A model generated the notes under the pieces. The model searched no databases and was not told the DNA's origin. It worked only from the letters and a program-made list of their open reading frames with translations. Below, piece after piece: positions 28,991 through 38,047 of a stretch of DNA of 64,000 bases; within the stretch, counting starts at the first letter, position 1, and each line of letters starts with the position of its first letter. The translations under genes were made by a program, and so were the position numbers. Source of the DNA: Marivibrio halodurans. GTDB lineage: Bacteria; Pseudomonadota; Alphaproteobacteria; UBA8366; Aestuariispiraceae. The stretch covers positions 310,001-374,000 of the forward strand of contig NZ_JAGMWN010000002.1 of assembly GCF_017963645.1 (NCBI RefSeq), in the 5' to 3' direction.

Positions 28991-29509
28991 ATGTCGCGGA
29001 TGATGTCGCCCACCATCCCCGGCTTGCGTGCTAGAGGCGCGGTCGAGCAGTTCACGCTCTGGGCCTTTCGCTCCTGGGTTCAGGGCTTCGACAACCGTCC
29101 TTGGAAGCGCGCGGAAATGCGCGAGGGCTTCGCCGCCATCGGCGCGGGCGAGGCCGGAGACCCCTTCGACGAGGCGCTGATGATGCTGGCGGCGTCCACG
29201 ACGACGGTGCTGGGCGTCAACTGTCCGACTTGCCCGACCGTTACCGAGGATGAGCATGATTTCCTGCTGGTCCTCGCCCATCTTCAGCGCGGCGAGACGA
29301 GTCGGGCCGACCGGGTGCTGCGGACCTGGCTGCCACCCGCCGCCGCGCGTCTGTGCACGGGGCGTTTCGCCCAGGCGGCGCGCGCCATGGATGAGGCGGG
29401 CTATCGCCTGCCCGTGCGGGCCGAGGCCCTGCGCGCCGTCGATTCGGTCGGATGGGACGGGACGGCCCGCGACCCGGTGCCGCAGGGGGCTTCGCGTACG
29501 CTCCATTGA
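28991..29509 (+). CDS. Hypothetical protein in the imelysin cluster
   Basis: A 172-residue soluble protein that I do not recognise. It is largely helical by composition, with a CPTCPTVTEDE stretch near residue 78 whose CxxC could bind a metal or a disulfide, and a conserved-looking WLPPAAARLC later. There is no signal peptide, so it should be cytoplasmic. ATG 28991 is preceded by GGAAAGGAAG. It lies between the imelysin terminator and the di-heme gene, 27 bases before the latter. A link to iron handling is suggested only by position. Confidence 0.7.
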   Translation: MSRMMSPTIPGLRARGAVEQFTLWAFRSWVQGFDNRPWKRAEMREGFAAIGAGEAGDPFDEALMMLAASTTTVLGVNCPTCPTVTEDEHDFLLVLAHLQRGETSRADRVLRTWLPPAAARLCTGRFAQAARAMDEAGYRLPVRAEALRAVDSVGWDGTARDPVPQGASRTLH

Positions 29510-29536
29510 CGCATCTCGCCGGGTGCGTCACTCCAG

Positions 29537-31033
29537 GTGCTCATGCGACACATTCTCAATCCCGGTCGTGTTCACACCCTGATAGGCTTGTGCCTCGCCG
29601 CTTGCGGTGGGATGGGCGCGGCCGTTCTTGCGGCCGCGCCCGTGGATCTGCCCCACGCCGCCTTCGAGGCCGGGGAGGACCGGCCAGGCGGCGCGGCCAC
29701 CAGCGACAAGGCGTTCGATCGCAACGCCTTTTCCCATGCCAGCGCCAACATGCCGTTCGAGAAGGAATTGGACTTCAAGATCGGCAACGGCTTCTTCAAG
29801 CGCATCTGGGTGTCGGCGCCGTCCTCGACCCAGGCGGCGGATGGGCTCGGCCCGGTGTTCAACGCCAAGGCCTGTCAGCGCTGTCACTTAAAGGACGGGC
29901 GCGGCCATCCGCCGGCCGGCAATTATCCCGAGGACACGGCGGTTTCAATGTTCCTCCGTCTGTCCGTGCCGCCCGCGACGGCGGCGGAACGGCGGCTGAT
30001 CGAGGAAGGACGCCGGAACGTCATTCCGGAGCCGACCTATGGCGGCCAGCTTCAGGATTTCTCCGTCCAGGGCGTGCCCGCCGAAGGGCGCATGCATATC
30101 GAGTACACGGAGCGCACGGTCGCGCTGGCCGATGGGACCGAGGTTTCGCTGCGCGTGCCGCATTACAGCGTCACCGACCTCGGCTACGGCCCGATGCACC
30201 CCGACACCATGATCTCCCCGCGTATCGCGCCGCAGATGATCGGCCTCGGCCTGCTGGAACTGGTGCCGGAGGCGGATATCCTCGCCGCCGCCGATCCGGA
30301 CGATGCCGATGGCGATGGAATCTCCGGCCGGCCGAACCGGGTGTGGAGCCATGTGGAGGGGCGGGTGAAGCTCGGCCGTTTCGGGTGGAAGGCCGGCGCG
30401 CCCTCGATCGACGAGCAGACGCAGAGCGCCTTCAACGGCGATATCGGCATTTCCACGCCGCTTTTCCCCGATGCGTACGGCGATTGCACCGACGGCCAGG
30501 CCGAATGCCGCGCCGCGCCCAGCGGCGCCAGCCCGCAATATAACGACCTCGAAGCGCATGGCGAGGTGGTCGATCTGGTCACCTTCTATTCGCGCAACCT
30601 GGCGGTTCCGGCGCGGCGCGATCCACGCGATCCGACGGTTCTGGCCGGCAAGAAGCTGTTCAATGACGCGGGCTGCGCGGCCTGTCACACGCCCCGGCAT
30701 GTGACGGCCGCATCCGAGACGCAGCCCTGGCTCGGCGGACAGACGATCTGGCCCTATAGCGACATGTTGCTGCACGATATGGGCGAGGGGCTGGCGGACA
30801 ACCGGCCGGAAGGCCGGGCCAACGGGCGCGAATGGCGCACGGCCCCCCTATGGGGCATCGGCATGACCGAACGGGTCAACGACCATACGAACTTCCTGCA
30901 TGACGGGCGGGCACGCAATCTATTGGAGGCGATCCTATGGCATGGCGGCGAGGCGGAAGCGGCACGCGAGCGCGTGCGCATGATGACGCGGGCGGAGCGG
31001 GAGGCGCTGATCGCCTTCCTGAATTCCTTGTGA
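29537..31033 (+). CDS. Di-heme oxidoreductase family c-type cytochrome (DUF1111)
   Basis: A 498-residue exported protein. It has a short signal sequence ending in a possible lipobox (LCLAAC), two c-type heme motifs CQRCH (near residue 115) and CAACH (near residue 380), and conserved blocks of the DUF1111/thiol oxidoreductase family (TYGGQLQDFSVQG, TPLFPDAYGD-like, WRTAPLWGIG, FLHDGRARNLLEAILWHGGEA). Members are electron-transfer enzymes related to MauG/peroxidases and often lie with imelysin genes. GTG 29537 or ATG 29543 is the start, with no strong ribosome site. Its stop overlaps the next gene start (GTGA). Confidence 0.9.
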   Translation: MLMRHILNPGRVHTLIGLCLAACGGMGAAVLAAAPVDLPHAAFEAGEDRPGGAATSDKAFDRNAFSHASANMPFEKELDFKIGNGFFKRIWVSAPSSTQAADGLGPVFNAKACQRCHLKDGRGHPPAGNYPEDTAVSMFLRLSVPPATAAERRLIEEGRRNVIPEPTYGGQLQDFSVQGVPAEGRMHIEYTERTVALADGTEVSLRVPHYSVTDLGYGPMHPDTMISPRIAPQMIGLGLLELVPEADILAAADPDDADGDGISGRPNRVWSHVEGRVKLGRFGWKAGAPSIDEQTQSAFNGDIGISTPLFPDAYGDCTDGQAECRAAPSGASPQYNDLEAHGEVVDLVTFYSRNLAVPARRDPRDPTVLAGKKLFNDAGCAACHTPRHVTAASETQPWLGGQTIWPYSDMLLHDMGEGLADNRPEGRANGREWRTAPLWGIGMTERVNDHTNFLHDGRARNLLEAILWHGGEAEAARERVRMMTRAEREALIAFLNSL

Positions 31034-32151
31034 GGCGACGGCGCTTCTGCCTCGCGCTGGCGTCGGTCCCAATCGCGTCCCCGTTCCTGGGGGGGGCCGG
31101 ATTGGGATGGTCGTCCACCGGCGCGCGGGCGCAATCACCGGCGCCGGACATGGCGGTCGGCTTCGTGGAAAGCGCGCTCGACCGGGTCATCATTCCGGAT
31201 TATGAGCGTTTCGCCGATGCGGCGGAAGGGTTCGCGACGACCGCCGCCGGCGGATGCGCCGATATCGAGACGCTGCGCGCCGGCTTTCACGACGCGATGG
31301 ACGCCTGGCAGGCGGTGCAGGCCGTTCGCTTCGGCCCGGTCGAGCGCGAGGAGCGGCATTTCCGCATCCAGTTCTGGCCGGACAAGCGCAACCTGACCGC
31401 CCGGCATCTAGGGCAATTCATCCAGGACGCGGACGAGTCCGCGCTGGCGCCGGAGACGCTCGCCGCCTATTCGATCGCGGTTCAGGGCTTCCCGGCGCTG
31501 GAGCGGCTGTTGTTCGAGGATGCGGAGGCCCTGACGGCGGGCAATGCCGAGGCGGATTTCCGCTGTCGCCTTGTCGCGGCGATCGCCCGGAACATCGCCA
31601 ACATCGCGGCCGCGATCGTCGCCGAATGGCCGGAGGACCGTCGTCTGATGACCGCGCCGGGACCGGATAATTCGGCCTATCGCGACGGGTCGGAAGCGCT
31701 GCGCGCGATCCATGGGGTCATGTCCGGCGGTCTCGATGCGGTGGTGATGCTGAAGCTCGAACCCGTCCTCGGCGACGGGCCAGAGGGTGTGCGCGCGCGG
31801 TTGGCGGAGAATTGGCGCTCCGCGCGGTCCTTGCGCAATATCGCGCTCAACCTCCGGGCGGCCGAACGGCTTTTCCGGGCCGACGGCGCGGCGGACTATA
31901 GCTTCGACGGGTTCCTGCGGGCGAGCGAACTGGGCCGCCTCGCCGATCGGATCGGCGGCGGACTGGGCGATGCGGCGGATCGCGCCCACGACATCGGGCC
32001 GGATTTCGAGACCGCGTTCGCGGCCGAGGGCGGCTATACCGGCGTTCTGCTGCTGCGCGATCAGGTGGGCGGCGCGCGCGGCGCGGTCAGCCGGGACCTC
32101 GCCGCCGCGCTGGGCCTGACCCTTGGTTTCAATGCGCTGGATGGGGATTGA
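31030..32151 (+). CDS. Second imelysin family protein
   Basis: A 373-residue exported protein, with an N-terminal RRRRF Tat-like or Sec signal of about 35 residues and then an imelysin-type helical domain (IPDYERFADAAEGFATT, the FHDAMDAWQAVQAVRFGPVE block). The strict GxHxxE motif of the first imelysin is not obvious, so this is the shorter, divergent subfamily that usually accompanies DUF1111 and DUF1513. The start is GTG 31030 overlapping the previous stop. It is followed after 3 bases by the DUF1513 gene, so the three are one operon. Confidence 0.85.
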   Translation: MRRRRFCLALASVPIASPFLGGAGLGWSSTGARAQSPAPDMAVGFVESALDRVIIPDYERFADAAEGFATTAAGGCADIETLRAGFHDAMDAWQAVQAVRFGPVEREERHFRIQFWPDKRNLTARHLGQFIQDADESALAPETLAAYSIAVQGFPALERLLFEDAEALTAGNAEADFRCRLVAAIARNIANIAAAIVAEWPEDRRLMTAPGPDNSAYRDGSEALRAIHGVMSGGLDAVVMLKLEPVLGDGPEGVRARLAENWRSARSLRNIALNLRAAERLFRADGAADYSFDGFLRASELGRLADRIGGGLGDAADRAHDIGPDFETAFAAEGGYTGVLLLRDQVGGARGAVSRDLAAALGLTLGFNALDGD

Positions 32152-32154
32152 ACC

Positions 32155-33300
32155 ATGATGGATCGTCGGAACGCCTTGCGATTGATCGCCGCCGGCGGCG
32201 CGGTCGCCACGTTGGCGCCGGGCGCCGGCTGGTCGGCCGAACAAGCGTCCGGTCCGGCGCGGCGTTGCGTCGTGGGATGCGCCCGGGGCGCGGACGGGCG
32301 CGACCGCGCGGTCGTCACCGACATCGAGGGCCGGGTGCTGATGGATATCGTCCTGCCCGATCGCGGTCACGGACCCTCCGTCTCGCCGGATGGGCGGACC
32401 GCGATGGTCCCCGCGCGGCGTCCGGGGCGATTCGCCGCGATCCTGGATCTCGACGCGATGCGGCTCGCCGACATGCTCGAAACCCCGGACGGGCGGCACT
32501 TCATGGGGCACGGCGTCTTCTCGCCGGATGGGCGCCATTGGGTCGCGACCGAGAACGACCATGTGCGCGGCCGCGGGATGTTGAGCGTCTGGGACGTGAA
32601 AAGCCGCAAGCGTGTCGCCGAGTACGAGACGGACGGGATCGGCCCGCACGAGATCCTGCTCGACCCCGGCGGCGGGAGCGTGACCGTCGCCAATGGCGGT
32701 ATCCTGACCGACCGCGACGACCGCCCGCGCGAGAAGCTGAATATCCCGACCATGAAGCCCAATATGCGGCGCATCTCGCTCGCGGACGGCGCCGTCATGG
32801 CGGGCGCGTCGCTGTCGGCTGACATGCATAAGGTCAGTCTGCGCCATATCGACATGGCGCCGGACGGCACCGTCCTGGTCGCCGGGCAGGACCAGGGGCC
32901 GGTGGGCATGGACATGCCGCTGCTGTTCGTCTGGCCGGCCGATGGCGGGGCGTTGCGCACGATCGAGCTTCCGCTGACCAAGACCCGCGCGCTCGTCCAA
33001 TATTGCGGCAGCGTCGCCCTGGACCGCACGGGGCGCATCGGCGCCACGGCCAGCCCGCGCGGCGGCGTGGCCATGTTCGTCGATGTGGAAAGCGGTGCCT
33101 TCCTCGGTCAGTTGCGCGCGCCGGACGGATGCGGGCTGGCACGCGACACGCGCGTCGATGGCGGCTTCTTCCTGTCCAGCGGAACCGGACGCCTGGACGC
33201 CGTCCGGGTCGATGCCGAGGGCACCCTCCGGCGCGAGGCGGTCTCCGGCCCGAACCCGACGACCGCGATGTGGGACAATCACCTGGGGGCTTTCGGCTGA
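32155..33300 (+). CDS. DUF1513 family exported beta-propeller-like protein
   Basis: A 381-residue protein with a Tat-like signal (MMDRRNALRLIAAGG) and DUF1513 features: repeated blade-like strands each with an SPDGR motif (HGPSVSPDGR, GVFSPDGRHW), the GPHEILLDPGGG block, and the DMHKVSLRHIDMAPDG block. A seven-bladed propeller is likely. Function is not known. The family nearly always occurs with imelysin and di-heme DUF1111 genes, forming a periplasmic iron or electron module. It ends the operon that begins at the di-heme gene. Confidence 0.88.
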   Translation: MMDRRNALRLIAAGGAVATLAPGAGWSAEQASGPARRCVVGCARGADGRDRAVVTDIEGRVLMDIVLPDRGHGPSVSPDGRTAMVPARRPGRFAAILDLDAMRLADMLETPDGRHFMGHGVFSPDGRHWVATENDHVRGRGMLSVWDVKSRKRVAEYETDGIGPHEILLDPGGGSVTVANGGILTDRDDRPREKLNIPTMKPNMRRISLADGAVMAGASLSADMHKVSLRHIDMAPDGTVLVAGQDQGPVGMDMPLLFVWPADGGALRTIELPLTKTRALVQYCGSVALDRTGRIGATASPRGGVAMFVDVESGAFLGQLRAPDGCGLARDTRVDGGFFLSSGTGRLDAVRVDAEGTLRREAVSGPNPTTAMWDNHLGAFG

Positions 33301-33390
33301 TTCAGCCGGTCGCTGCGGGTGGGGTTGCAAGTACCGGCGCGCCCGCGATGATGGGGCGTCCTCTCGCAACCCACCGCCCGGAGACGTTTC

Positions 33391-34623
33391 ATGCCCGCCG
33401 ATCCATCGGACTCCTATCCGCGTGCCCGCGCCGCCGCCCTGGCCGGCGCGGCGGCCAGCCTGCTCGGCCTCGGGCTCGCGCGGTTCGCCTATACGCCGCT
33501 TCTTCCGGCGCTGGTCGAAGGGGGATGGTTCGACGCGGGCGCGGCCGCCTATCTGGGGGCGGCCAATCTGGCGGGCTATCTGATCGGTGCGTTAGCGGGC
33601 GCGCGGGTGATGCGCTGGCTCGGTCCGGGCGGTACGACGCGGGCGATGATGCTGCTCTCGGCGGCGAGCTTCCTCGCCTGTATCGAGCCGGTCGGTTTCG
33701 CCTGGTTCTTCCTCTGGCGGCTTCTCTCGGGCATCGCGGGCGGGCTCGTCATGGTGGCGGCTTCCAGCCTCGTCATGTTGCAGACGCCGATCGACCGGCG
33801 GGGGCGCGCCGGTGGTTTGATGTTCAGCGGTGTCGGCCTTGGCGTCGTTCTGGCGGCGGTCGCCATTCCGTGGCTGCTCGATTTCGGGCTCGGCGTGACA
33901 TGGGCGGTGCTGGGGGTGGTTTCCACGGTCATCGCGCTCGCCGCCTGGCCTTTGGCGCGGGAGCCGGAGGGCATGGCCCCACCCTCGCCCTCCCCGGCGG
34001 ACACGGCGGAGACGCCGGACGACGCGTCCGCCCGTCAACGCGCGGAGCGGCGCGCCCTGATCGCGGTCACGCTGCTCTACGGTCTGTGCGCCTTCGGGCT
34101 GGTGCCGCACATGGTGTTCCTCGTCGATTATGTGGCGCGCGGGCTTGATCTGGGCATGGGGCAGGGCGCCTTCTTCTGGACGCTATTCGGAATCGGGGCG
34201 GCGGTCGGGCCGCTGGCGACCGGCCGGCTCGCGGATCGGATCGGCTTCGCCGCCGCGCTGCGGGTCCTCGTGCTGGTGGAGGTGGGAAGCGTCGCGCTTC
34301 TCGCCGCGACGGAGGTGCCGGCGCTGATCGGCCTGGCGGCCTTTACCGGCGGCTTGTTGGCGCCGGGCATGGTGCCGGTCACGCTTGGCCGCGTGCGCGA
34401 GCTTTCAGGGCCGAGCGAGGGCGCCAAGGCCGGCGCCTGGGGCCGGGCGACGAGCGGATTCGCGCTGGGACAGGCGGCGGGGGCCTATCTGCTCGCCTGG
34501 CTCTATGACAGGACGGGGGATTACCACGTGTTGTTCTACGTCGCCCTGTCGGCTCCGGTGATCGGCATCGCCCTTGAACTGGCGGCGGCGTTCGGCCGCG
34601 CGCGGGCGGCCGGTCGTCGGTGA
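33391..34623 (+). CDS. YbfB/YjiJ family MFS transporter
   Basis: A 410-residue major facilitator protein with twelve hydrophobic segments. It starts with the YbfB/YjiJ signature (LGLGLARFAYTPLLPALVEGGW), then ANLAGYLIGALAGARVM. The central cytoplasmic loop at about 190-220 is rich in Pro, Ser and acidic residues. Substrate is unknown. The stop overlaps the GTG start of the CoA transferase gene, so the two are coupled, and a carboxylic acid or its CoA-linked form is a reasonable guess for the cargo. Confidence 0.88.
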   Translation: MPADPSDSYPRARAAALAGAAASLLGLGLARFAYTPLLPALVEGGWFDAGAAAYLGAANLAGYLIGALAGARVMRWLGPGGTTRAMMLLSAASFLACIEPVGFAWFFLWRLLSGIAGGLVMVAASSLVMLQTPIDRRGRAGGLMFSGVGLGVVLAAVAIPWLLDFGLGVTWAVLGVVSTVIALAAWPLAREPEGMAPPSPSPADTAETPDDASARQRAERRALIAVTLLYGLCAFGLVPHMVFLVDYVARGLDLGMGQGAFFWTLFGIGAAVGPLATGRLADRIGFAAALRVLVLVEVGSVALLAATEVPALIGLAAFTGGLLAPGMVPVTLGRVRELSGPSEGAKAGAWGRATSGFALGQAAGAYLLAWLYDRTGDYHVLFYVALSAPVIGIALELAAAFGRARAAGRR

Positions 34624-36059
34624 CGGCACCCCGGCATATGCCCCGGAAGACTCCCTGTGAGCGTATCGCGCCGATCTGGTGCGCGACCGGGCTCTCCCCC
34701 GGCGCGCTGCCCGCCCTGGCCCCGGCCTGGGAGGGTTCGCAGGGGGCACCGGAGGGGACGCCGGTCTATCGCAGCGGTTTCCGCGTGGACGAGGCTGCAT
34801 GGACGGCCATCGCGCTGTGCGCGGCCGGCGCGGCGGCGATCGACCGGGCGCGTGGCGGCGCGGCGCAGCATGTCATGGTCGACCCGCGCCATGCCGCCGT
34901 CGAATTCCGCAGCGAGCGCTATTTCCGCTTGAACGGCACGCCGCCGACGGATCTCTGGGACCCGATCGCCGGTCTCTACCCCACCGGCGACGGGGGATGG
35001 GTGCGCGTGCATACGAATTTTCCCCATCATCGCGACGGCTTGCTGGCGATCCTGGGCTGCGCGCCGACGCGCGCGGCGGTTGCCCGCGCGCTCACCGGCT
35101 GGCGGGCATTGGATCTGGAGCGTGCGGCGGCGGACGCCGGGATGGTGGCGAGCGCGCTGCGATCCTTCGCGGCGTGGGACATCCACCCGCAGGCCGCCGC
35201 GGTGCGCGCCGAGCCCTTGATCGCGGTGGACCGCATCGCCGATGCCCCGCCCACGCCCTTCCGGGCACGTAACGAGGACCGGCCGCTTTCGGGGGTGCGC
35301 GTGCTGGACCTGACCCGGGTGATCGCGGGCCCGGTCGCGGGGCGCGCCCTGGCCGCGCACGGGGCCGATGTGCTGCGGGTGACGGGGCCGCGTCTACCGG
35401 CGCTTCCGGCCCTCGACATCGATACCGGGCGGGGGAAGCGGTCGGCGCAACTCGACCTCGACCGGCCGGAGGGGGCGGCGCGTCTCCGCGATCTGGCTGC
35501 GCGCGCGGATGTCTTCCTGCAGTCCTACCGGCCGGGCGCCCTGGCGGCGCGAGGGTTCTCGGCCGAGGCGCTGGCGGCGCGGCGCCCGGGCCTCGTTCAC
35601 GCGGAGCTGAGTGCCTATGGATTCTCCGGTCCCTGGGCCGGGCGCCGTGGGTTCGATTCACTGGTTCAGGCGGCGACCGGCTTCAATCTGGCGGAGGCGG
35701 CGGCGCTCGGTCGTGACGAGCCGACGGCTCTGCCGGCGCAGGCGCTCGACCATGGGGCGGGCTATCTGCTGGCCTTCGGGATCGAGGCGGCGCTGCTGCG
35801 CCGGGCGGTGGAGGGGGGAAGCTGGCGCGTGCGGGTCTCGCTCGCCCGGGTCGGGCAATGGCTGCGGGATATGGGGCCGACCGATCCGACGGCCGGCGTC
35901 GTCGACCCGGAGGAGGGGGAGATCGCCGCCCTCTCCGAGACCGTGGAGAGTCCTTTCGGTGCCGTCACCGCGATCCGGCACGCGGGCGGTCTGTCGCGCA
36001 CGCCGCCGCGCTGGGCGCGGCCGCCGGTGCCGCTCGACCACCATCCGGCCGACTGGTAG
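34620..36059 (+). CDS. Class III (CaiB/BaiF) CoA transferase with reversed half order
   Basis: A 479-residue CoA transferase. The classical Rossmann-type half (VRVLDLTRVIAGPVAGRALAAHGADVLRV) begins only near residue 225, and its active-site aspartate is in GFDSLVQAATG near residue 350. The first 220 residues resemble the part that usually follows this half (VMVDPRHAAVEFRSERYF, DLWDPIAGLYPTGDGGWVRVH). The order therefore looks permuted compared with formyl-CoA transferase. Such proteins move CoA between carboxylic acids. Start GTG 34620 overlaps the MFS stop. Confidence 0.85.
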   Translation: MTAPRHMPRKTPCERIAPIWCATGLSPGALPALAPAWEGSQGAPEGTPVYRSGFRVDEAAWTAIALCAAGAAAIDRARGGAAQHVMVDPRHAAVEFRSERYFRLNGTPPTDLWDPIAGLYPTGDGGWVRVHTNFPHHRDGLLAILGCAPTRAAVARALTGWRALDLERAAADAGMVASALRSFAAWDIHPQAAAVRAEPLIAVDRIADAPPTPFRARNEDRPLSGVRVLDLTRVIAGPVAGRALAAHGADVLRVTGPRLPALPALDIDTGRGKRSAQLDLDRPEGAARLRDLAARADVFLQSYRPGALAARGFSAEALAARRPGLVHAELSAYGFSGPWAGRRGFDSLVQAATGFNLAEAAALGRDEPTALPAQALDHGAGYLLAFGIEAALLRRAVEGGSWRVRVSLARVGQWLRDMGPTDPTAGVVDPEEGEIAALSETVESPFGAVTAIRHAGGLSRTPPRWARPPVPLDHHPADW

Positions 36060-36075
36060 CGCGCACGGGCGAAGC

Positions 36076-36327
36076 CTAACCGTCGAGGTCCCGGCGCGCC
36101 TTTCGCCGCGCGCGGTCGTGCTTCAGCTTCGCGCGCCAGGTCGCGATGCCGGCCGCCAGGAAGAACAGCAGGATCAGCGATGTCGTCACCGGCATGGCCA
36201 GGACGGCGAAGCCCATCCCCGCCAGCAGACCGACGGCGAGCGCCGCGACCAGCAGGAAGAACAGCACGGTCAGGATCGCGCCGCCGACATAGCCGTTGCC
36301 CGTTCGATTGTCTTCGCTGTCGTCCAT
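36076..36327 (-). CDS. Hypothetical small membrane protein
   Basis: An 83-residue protein with two hydrophobic segments (about 15-37 and 40-62) and a strongly basic C-terminal tail (KLKHDRARRKARRD). I recognise no family. The ATG at 36327 is preceded by a GAAGAG-like ribosome site, and the longer upstream frame has no membrane-protein character. It is convergent with the CoA transferase gene (16-base gap) and divergent from the HisC-like gene. Confidence 0.65.
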   Translation of the reverse strand: MDDSEDNRTGNGYVGGAILTVLFFLLVAALAVGLLAGMGFAVLAMPVTTSLILLFFLAAGIATWRAKLKHDRARRKARRDLDG

Positions 36328-36522
36328 TGTCCACTCTTCACCGATGAAGGGGCGCGAGACGGGGCGGAGTATGCCGCCCGCCCCCCGCCCGCGCAACGCA
36401 AGGGACGGGGCAGGGACCATTGTCGAACCGGCGCGGGCATGCTCTAACCCGCCGGAAACGGGCGCCGCGTGCCAAGACGGCGTCCCGGAGGAACGAACGT
36501 CCGGAAGAGACGGGGTGCGATC

Positions 36523-37632
36523 ATGGTCGATAATCCGCTTCCCTTCACCGACACGGTGGCGGCGCTGCCCGCCGCCGTGCCCTTCGTCGGGCCGGAGACG
36601 CTGCAACGCCGACGCGGTGCGCCGTTCCGCGCGCGCCTCGGCGCGAACGAGAGCGCCTTCGGTGTCTCCCCCAAGGCCGAGGCCGCGATGCGCGAGGCGG
36701 CCGCGGACGTCGCCTGGTACGGCGATGCGGAGAGTTGGGAGCTGAAACAAGCCCTGGCCGAGGCGCATGGCGTGCCGACGGAGGCGATCGTGATCGGCGC
36801 CGGCATCGACGGGCTGCTCGGCGTGCTGGTCCGCGCGATCGTGGAGCCGGGGACCCCGGTCGTCACCTCCCACGGGGCCTATCCGACCTTCAATTATCAT
36901 GTGAACGGCCATGGCGGGCGGCTGGAGTTCGTGCCCTATCGGGACGACCGGGAGGATTGGCGCGGACTCGCGGCGCGGGCGGAGGCGGTGTCGGCGCCGC
37001 TCGTCTATTTCTCCAACCCCGACAATCCGATGGGCACCTGGTGGCCGGCGGCGGAGGTTCAGCAACTGATCGCGGCGATCCCGGAGGGCCGAATCCTCGT
37101 CCTAGACGAGGCCTATTGCGATTTCGCCCCGCCCGAGGCCCTGCCGCCGATCGACGTGACGGACCGGCGGGTCGTGCGCATGCGTACCTTCTCCAAGGCG
37201 CACGGCATGGCGGGCGCGCGCATCGCCTATGCCATCACCCATCCGGAAATCGTGACGGCCTTCAACAAGATCCGGAACCATTTCGAGGTGAACCGCATGG
37301 CCCAGGCCGGGGCGCTGGCGAGTTTCCATGACGCGGCCTTCATCCGCCGCGTGGTCGAGGAGGTCGAGCGCGGCCGCCAGGATTACTATGCGACCGCCGC
37401 GCGCCTGGGGCTGAAGGCCATACCGTCGGCCACCAATTTCGTCGCCATAGACATGGGGCGCGACGGTGATTACGCGCGCGCCATCCTGTCGGCCCTGCAG
37501 GAGGATGGCGTCTTCATCCGCATGCCGGGCGTGGCGCCGCTGGACCGGTGCATCCGGGTTTCCGTCGGCCGGCCGGAGGAACGCGCGATCCTGGACCAAG
37601 CGCTGGAAGCCGCGATCGCGCGCGTCGGATAG
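36523..37632 (+). CDS. PLP-dependent aminotransferase, HisC-like
   Basis: A 369-residue class I/II aminotransferase: the RLGANESAFGVSPKAEAAMREA start typical of HisC, the NPDNPMGTW substrate-phosphate type loop, the DEAYCDF motif, and the PLP lysine in RTFSKAHGMAGARIAYAI near residue 225. This subgroup covers histidinol-phosphate and aromatic aminotransferases. No his gene lies beside it, so a broad-specificity or aromatic aminotransferase is as likely. ATG 36523 has a GGAAGAGA ribosome site. The long frame upstream of it is ignored. Confidence 0.87.
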   Translation: MVDNPLPFTDTVAALPAAVPFVGPETLQRRRGAPFRARLGANESAFGVSPKAEAAMREAAADVAWYGDAESWELKQALAEAHGVPTEAIVIGAGIDGLLGVLVRAIVEPGTPVVTSHGAYPTFNYHVNGHGGRLEFVPYRDDREDWRGLAARAEAVSAPLVYFSNPDNPMGTWWPAAEVQQLIAAIPEGRILVLDEAYCDFAPPEALPPIDVTDRRVVRMRTFSKAHGMAGARIAYAITHPEIVTAFNKIRNHFEVNRMAQAGALASFHDAAFIRRVVEEVERGRQDYYATAARLGLKAIPSATNFVAIDMGRDGDYARAILSALQEDGVFIRMPGVAPLDRCIRVSVGRPEERAILDQALEAAIARVG

Positions 37633-37651
37633 GCCGCCCCGATCGCCGCGG

Positions 37652-38047
37652 CTATCCCGCCGCCCCCTTTGCCTTCAGGTAAAGGGCGCGCAGATCGTCG
37701 GCGAGGGTCAGCGGATCGAAGGGCTTAGCCAGGGTGCCGGTGGCGCCGGCCGCGCGATAGGCGGCGATCTCGTCCGGCTGCACCTTCGCGGTCATGAAGA
37801 TGACCGGGATGTCCGCCGCCGACGGCATGGCGCGCAGCGCCTCCAGCGTCGCCATCCCGTCCATGCCGGGCATCATCACGTCCAACAGGATCAGGTCCGG
37901 AGCGACCGTGGCGACCTGGGCCAGCGCTTCCTCGCCCGAGCCGCAGACGGTAACGGACAGCTTGCCCACGTCCTCCAGCGCCAGCGCGATGACGTCTTGA
38001 AGGTCCGGGTCGTCCTCCACGCACATGACGGAGGCGAGGTCGCTCAT
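37652..38047 (-). CDS. Single-domain response regulator (CheY-like)
   Basis: A 131-residue receiver with no output domain. The phosphorylation site is Asp56 (LLDVMMPGMDG), the acidic pocket is Glu11-Asp12-Asp13, and the switch residues are Thr86 and Lys108 (AKPFDP). It overlaps the large kinase gene upstream by ATGA, so that kinase is its probable phosphodonor. A phosphorelay to an unseen output protein is likely. Confidence 0.93.
   Translation of the reverse strand: MSDLASVMCVEDDPDLQDVIALALEDVGKLSVTVCGSGEEALAQVATVAPDLILLDVMMPGMDGMATLEALRAMPSAADIPVIFMTAKVQPDEIAAYRAAGATGTLAKPFDPLTLADDLRALYLKAKGAAG

Noticed and set aside
36469-36522. Longer N-terminus for the HisC-like gene
   Set aside because: The extra residues do not match the family and ATG 36523 has a ribosome site.
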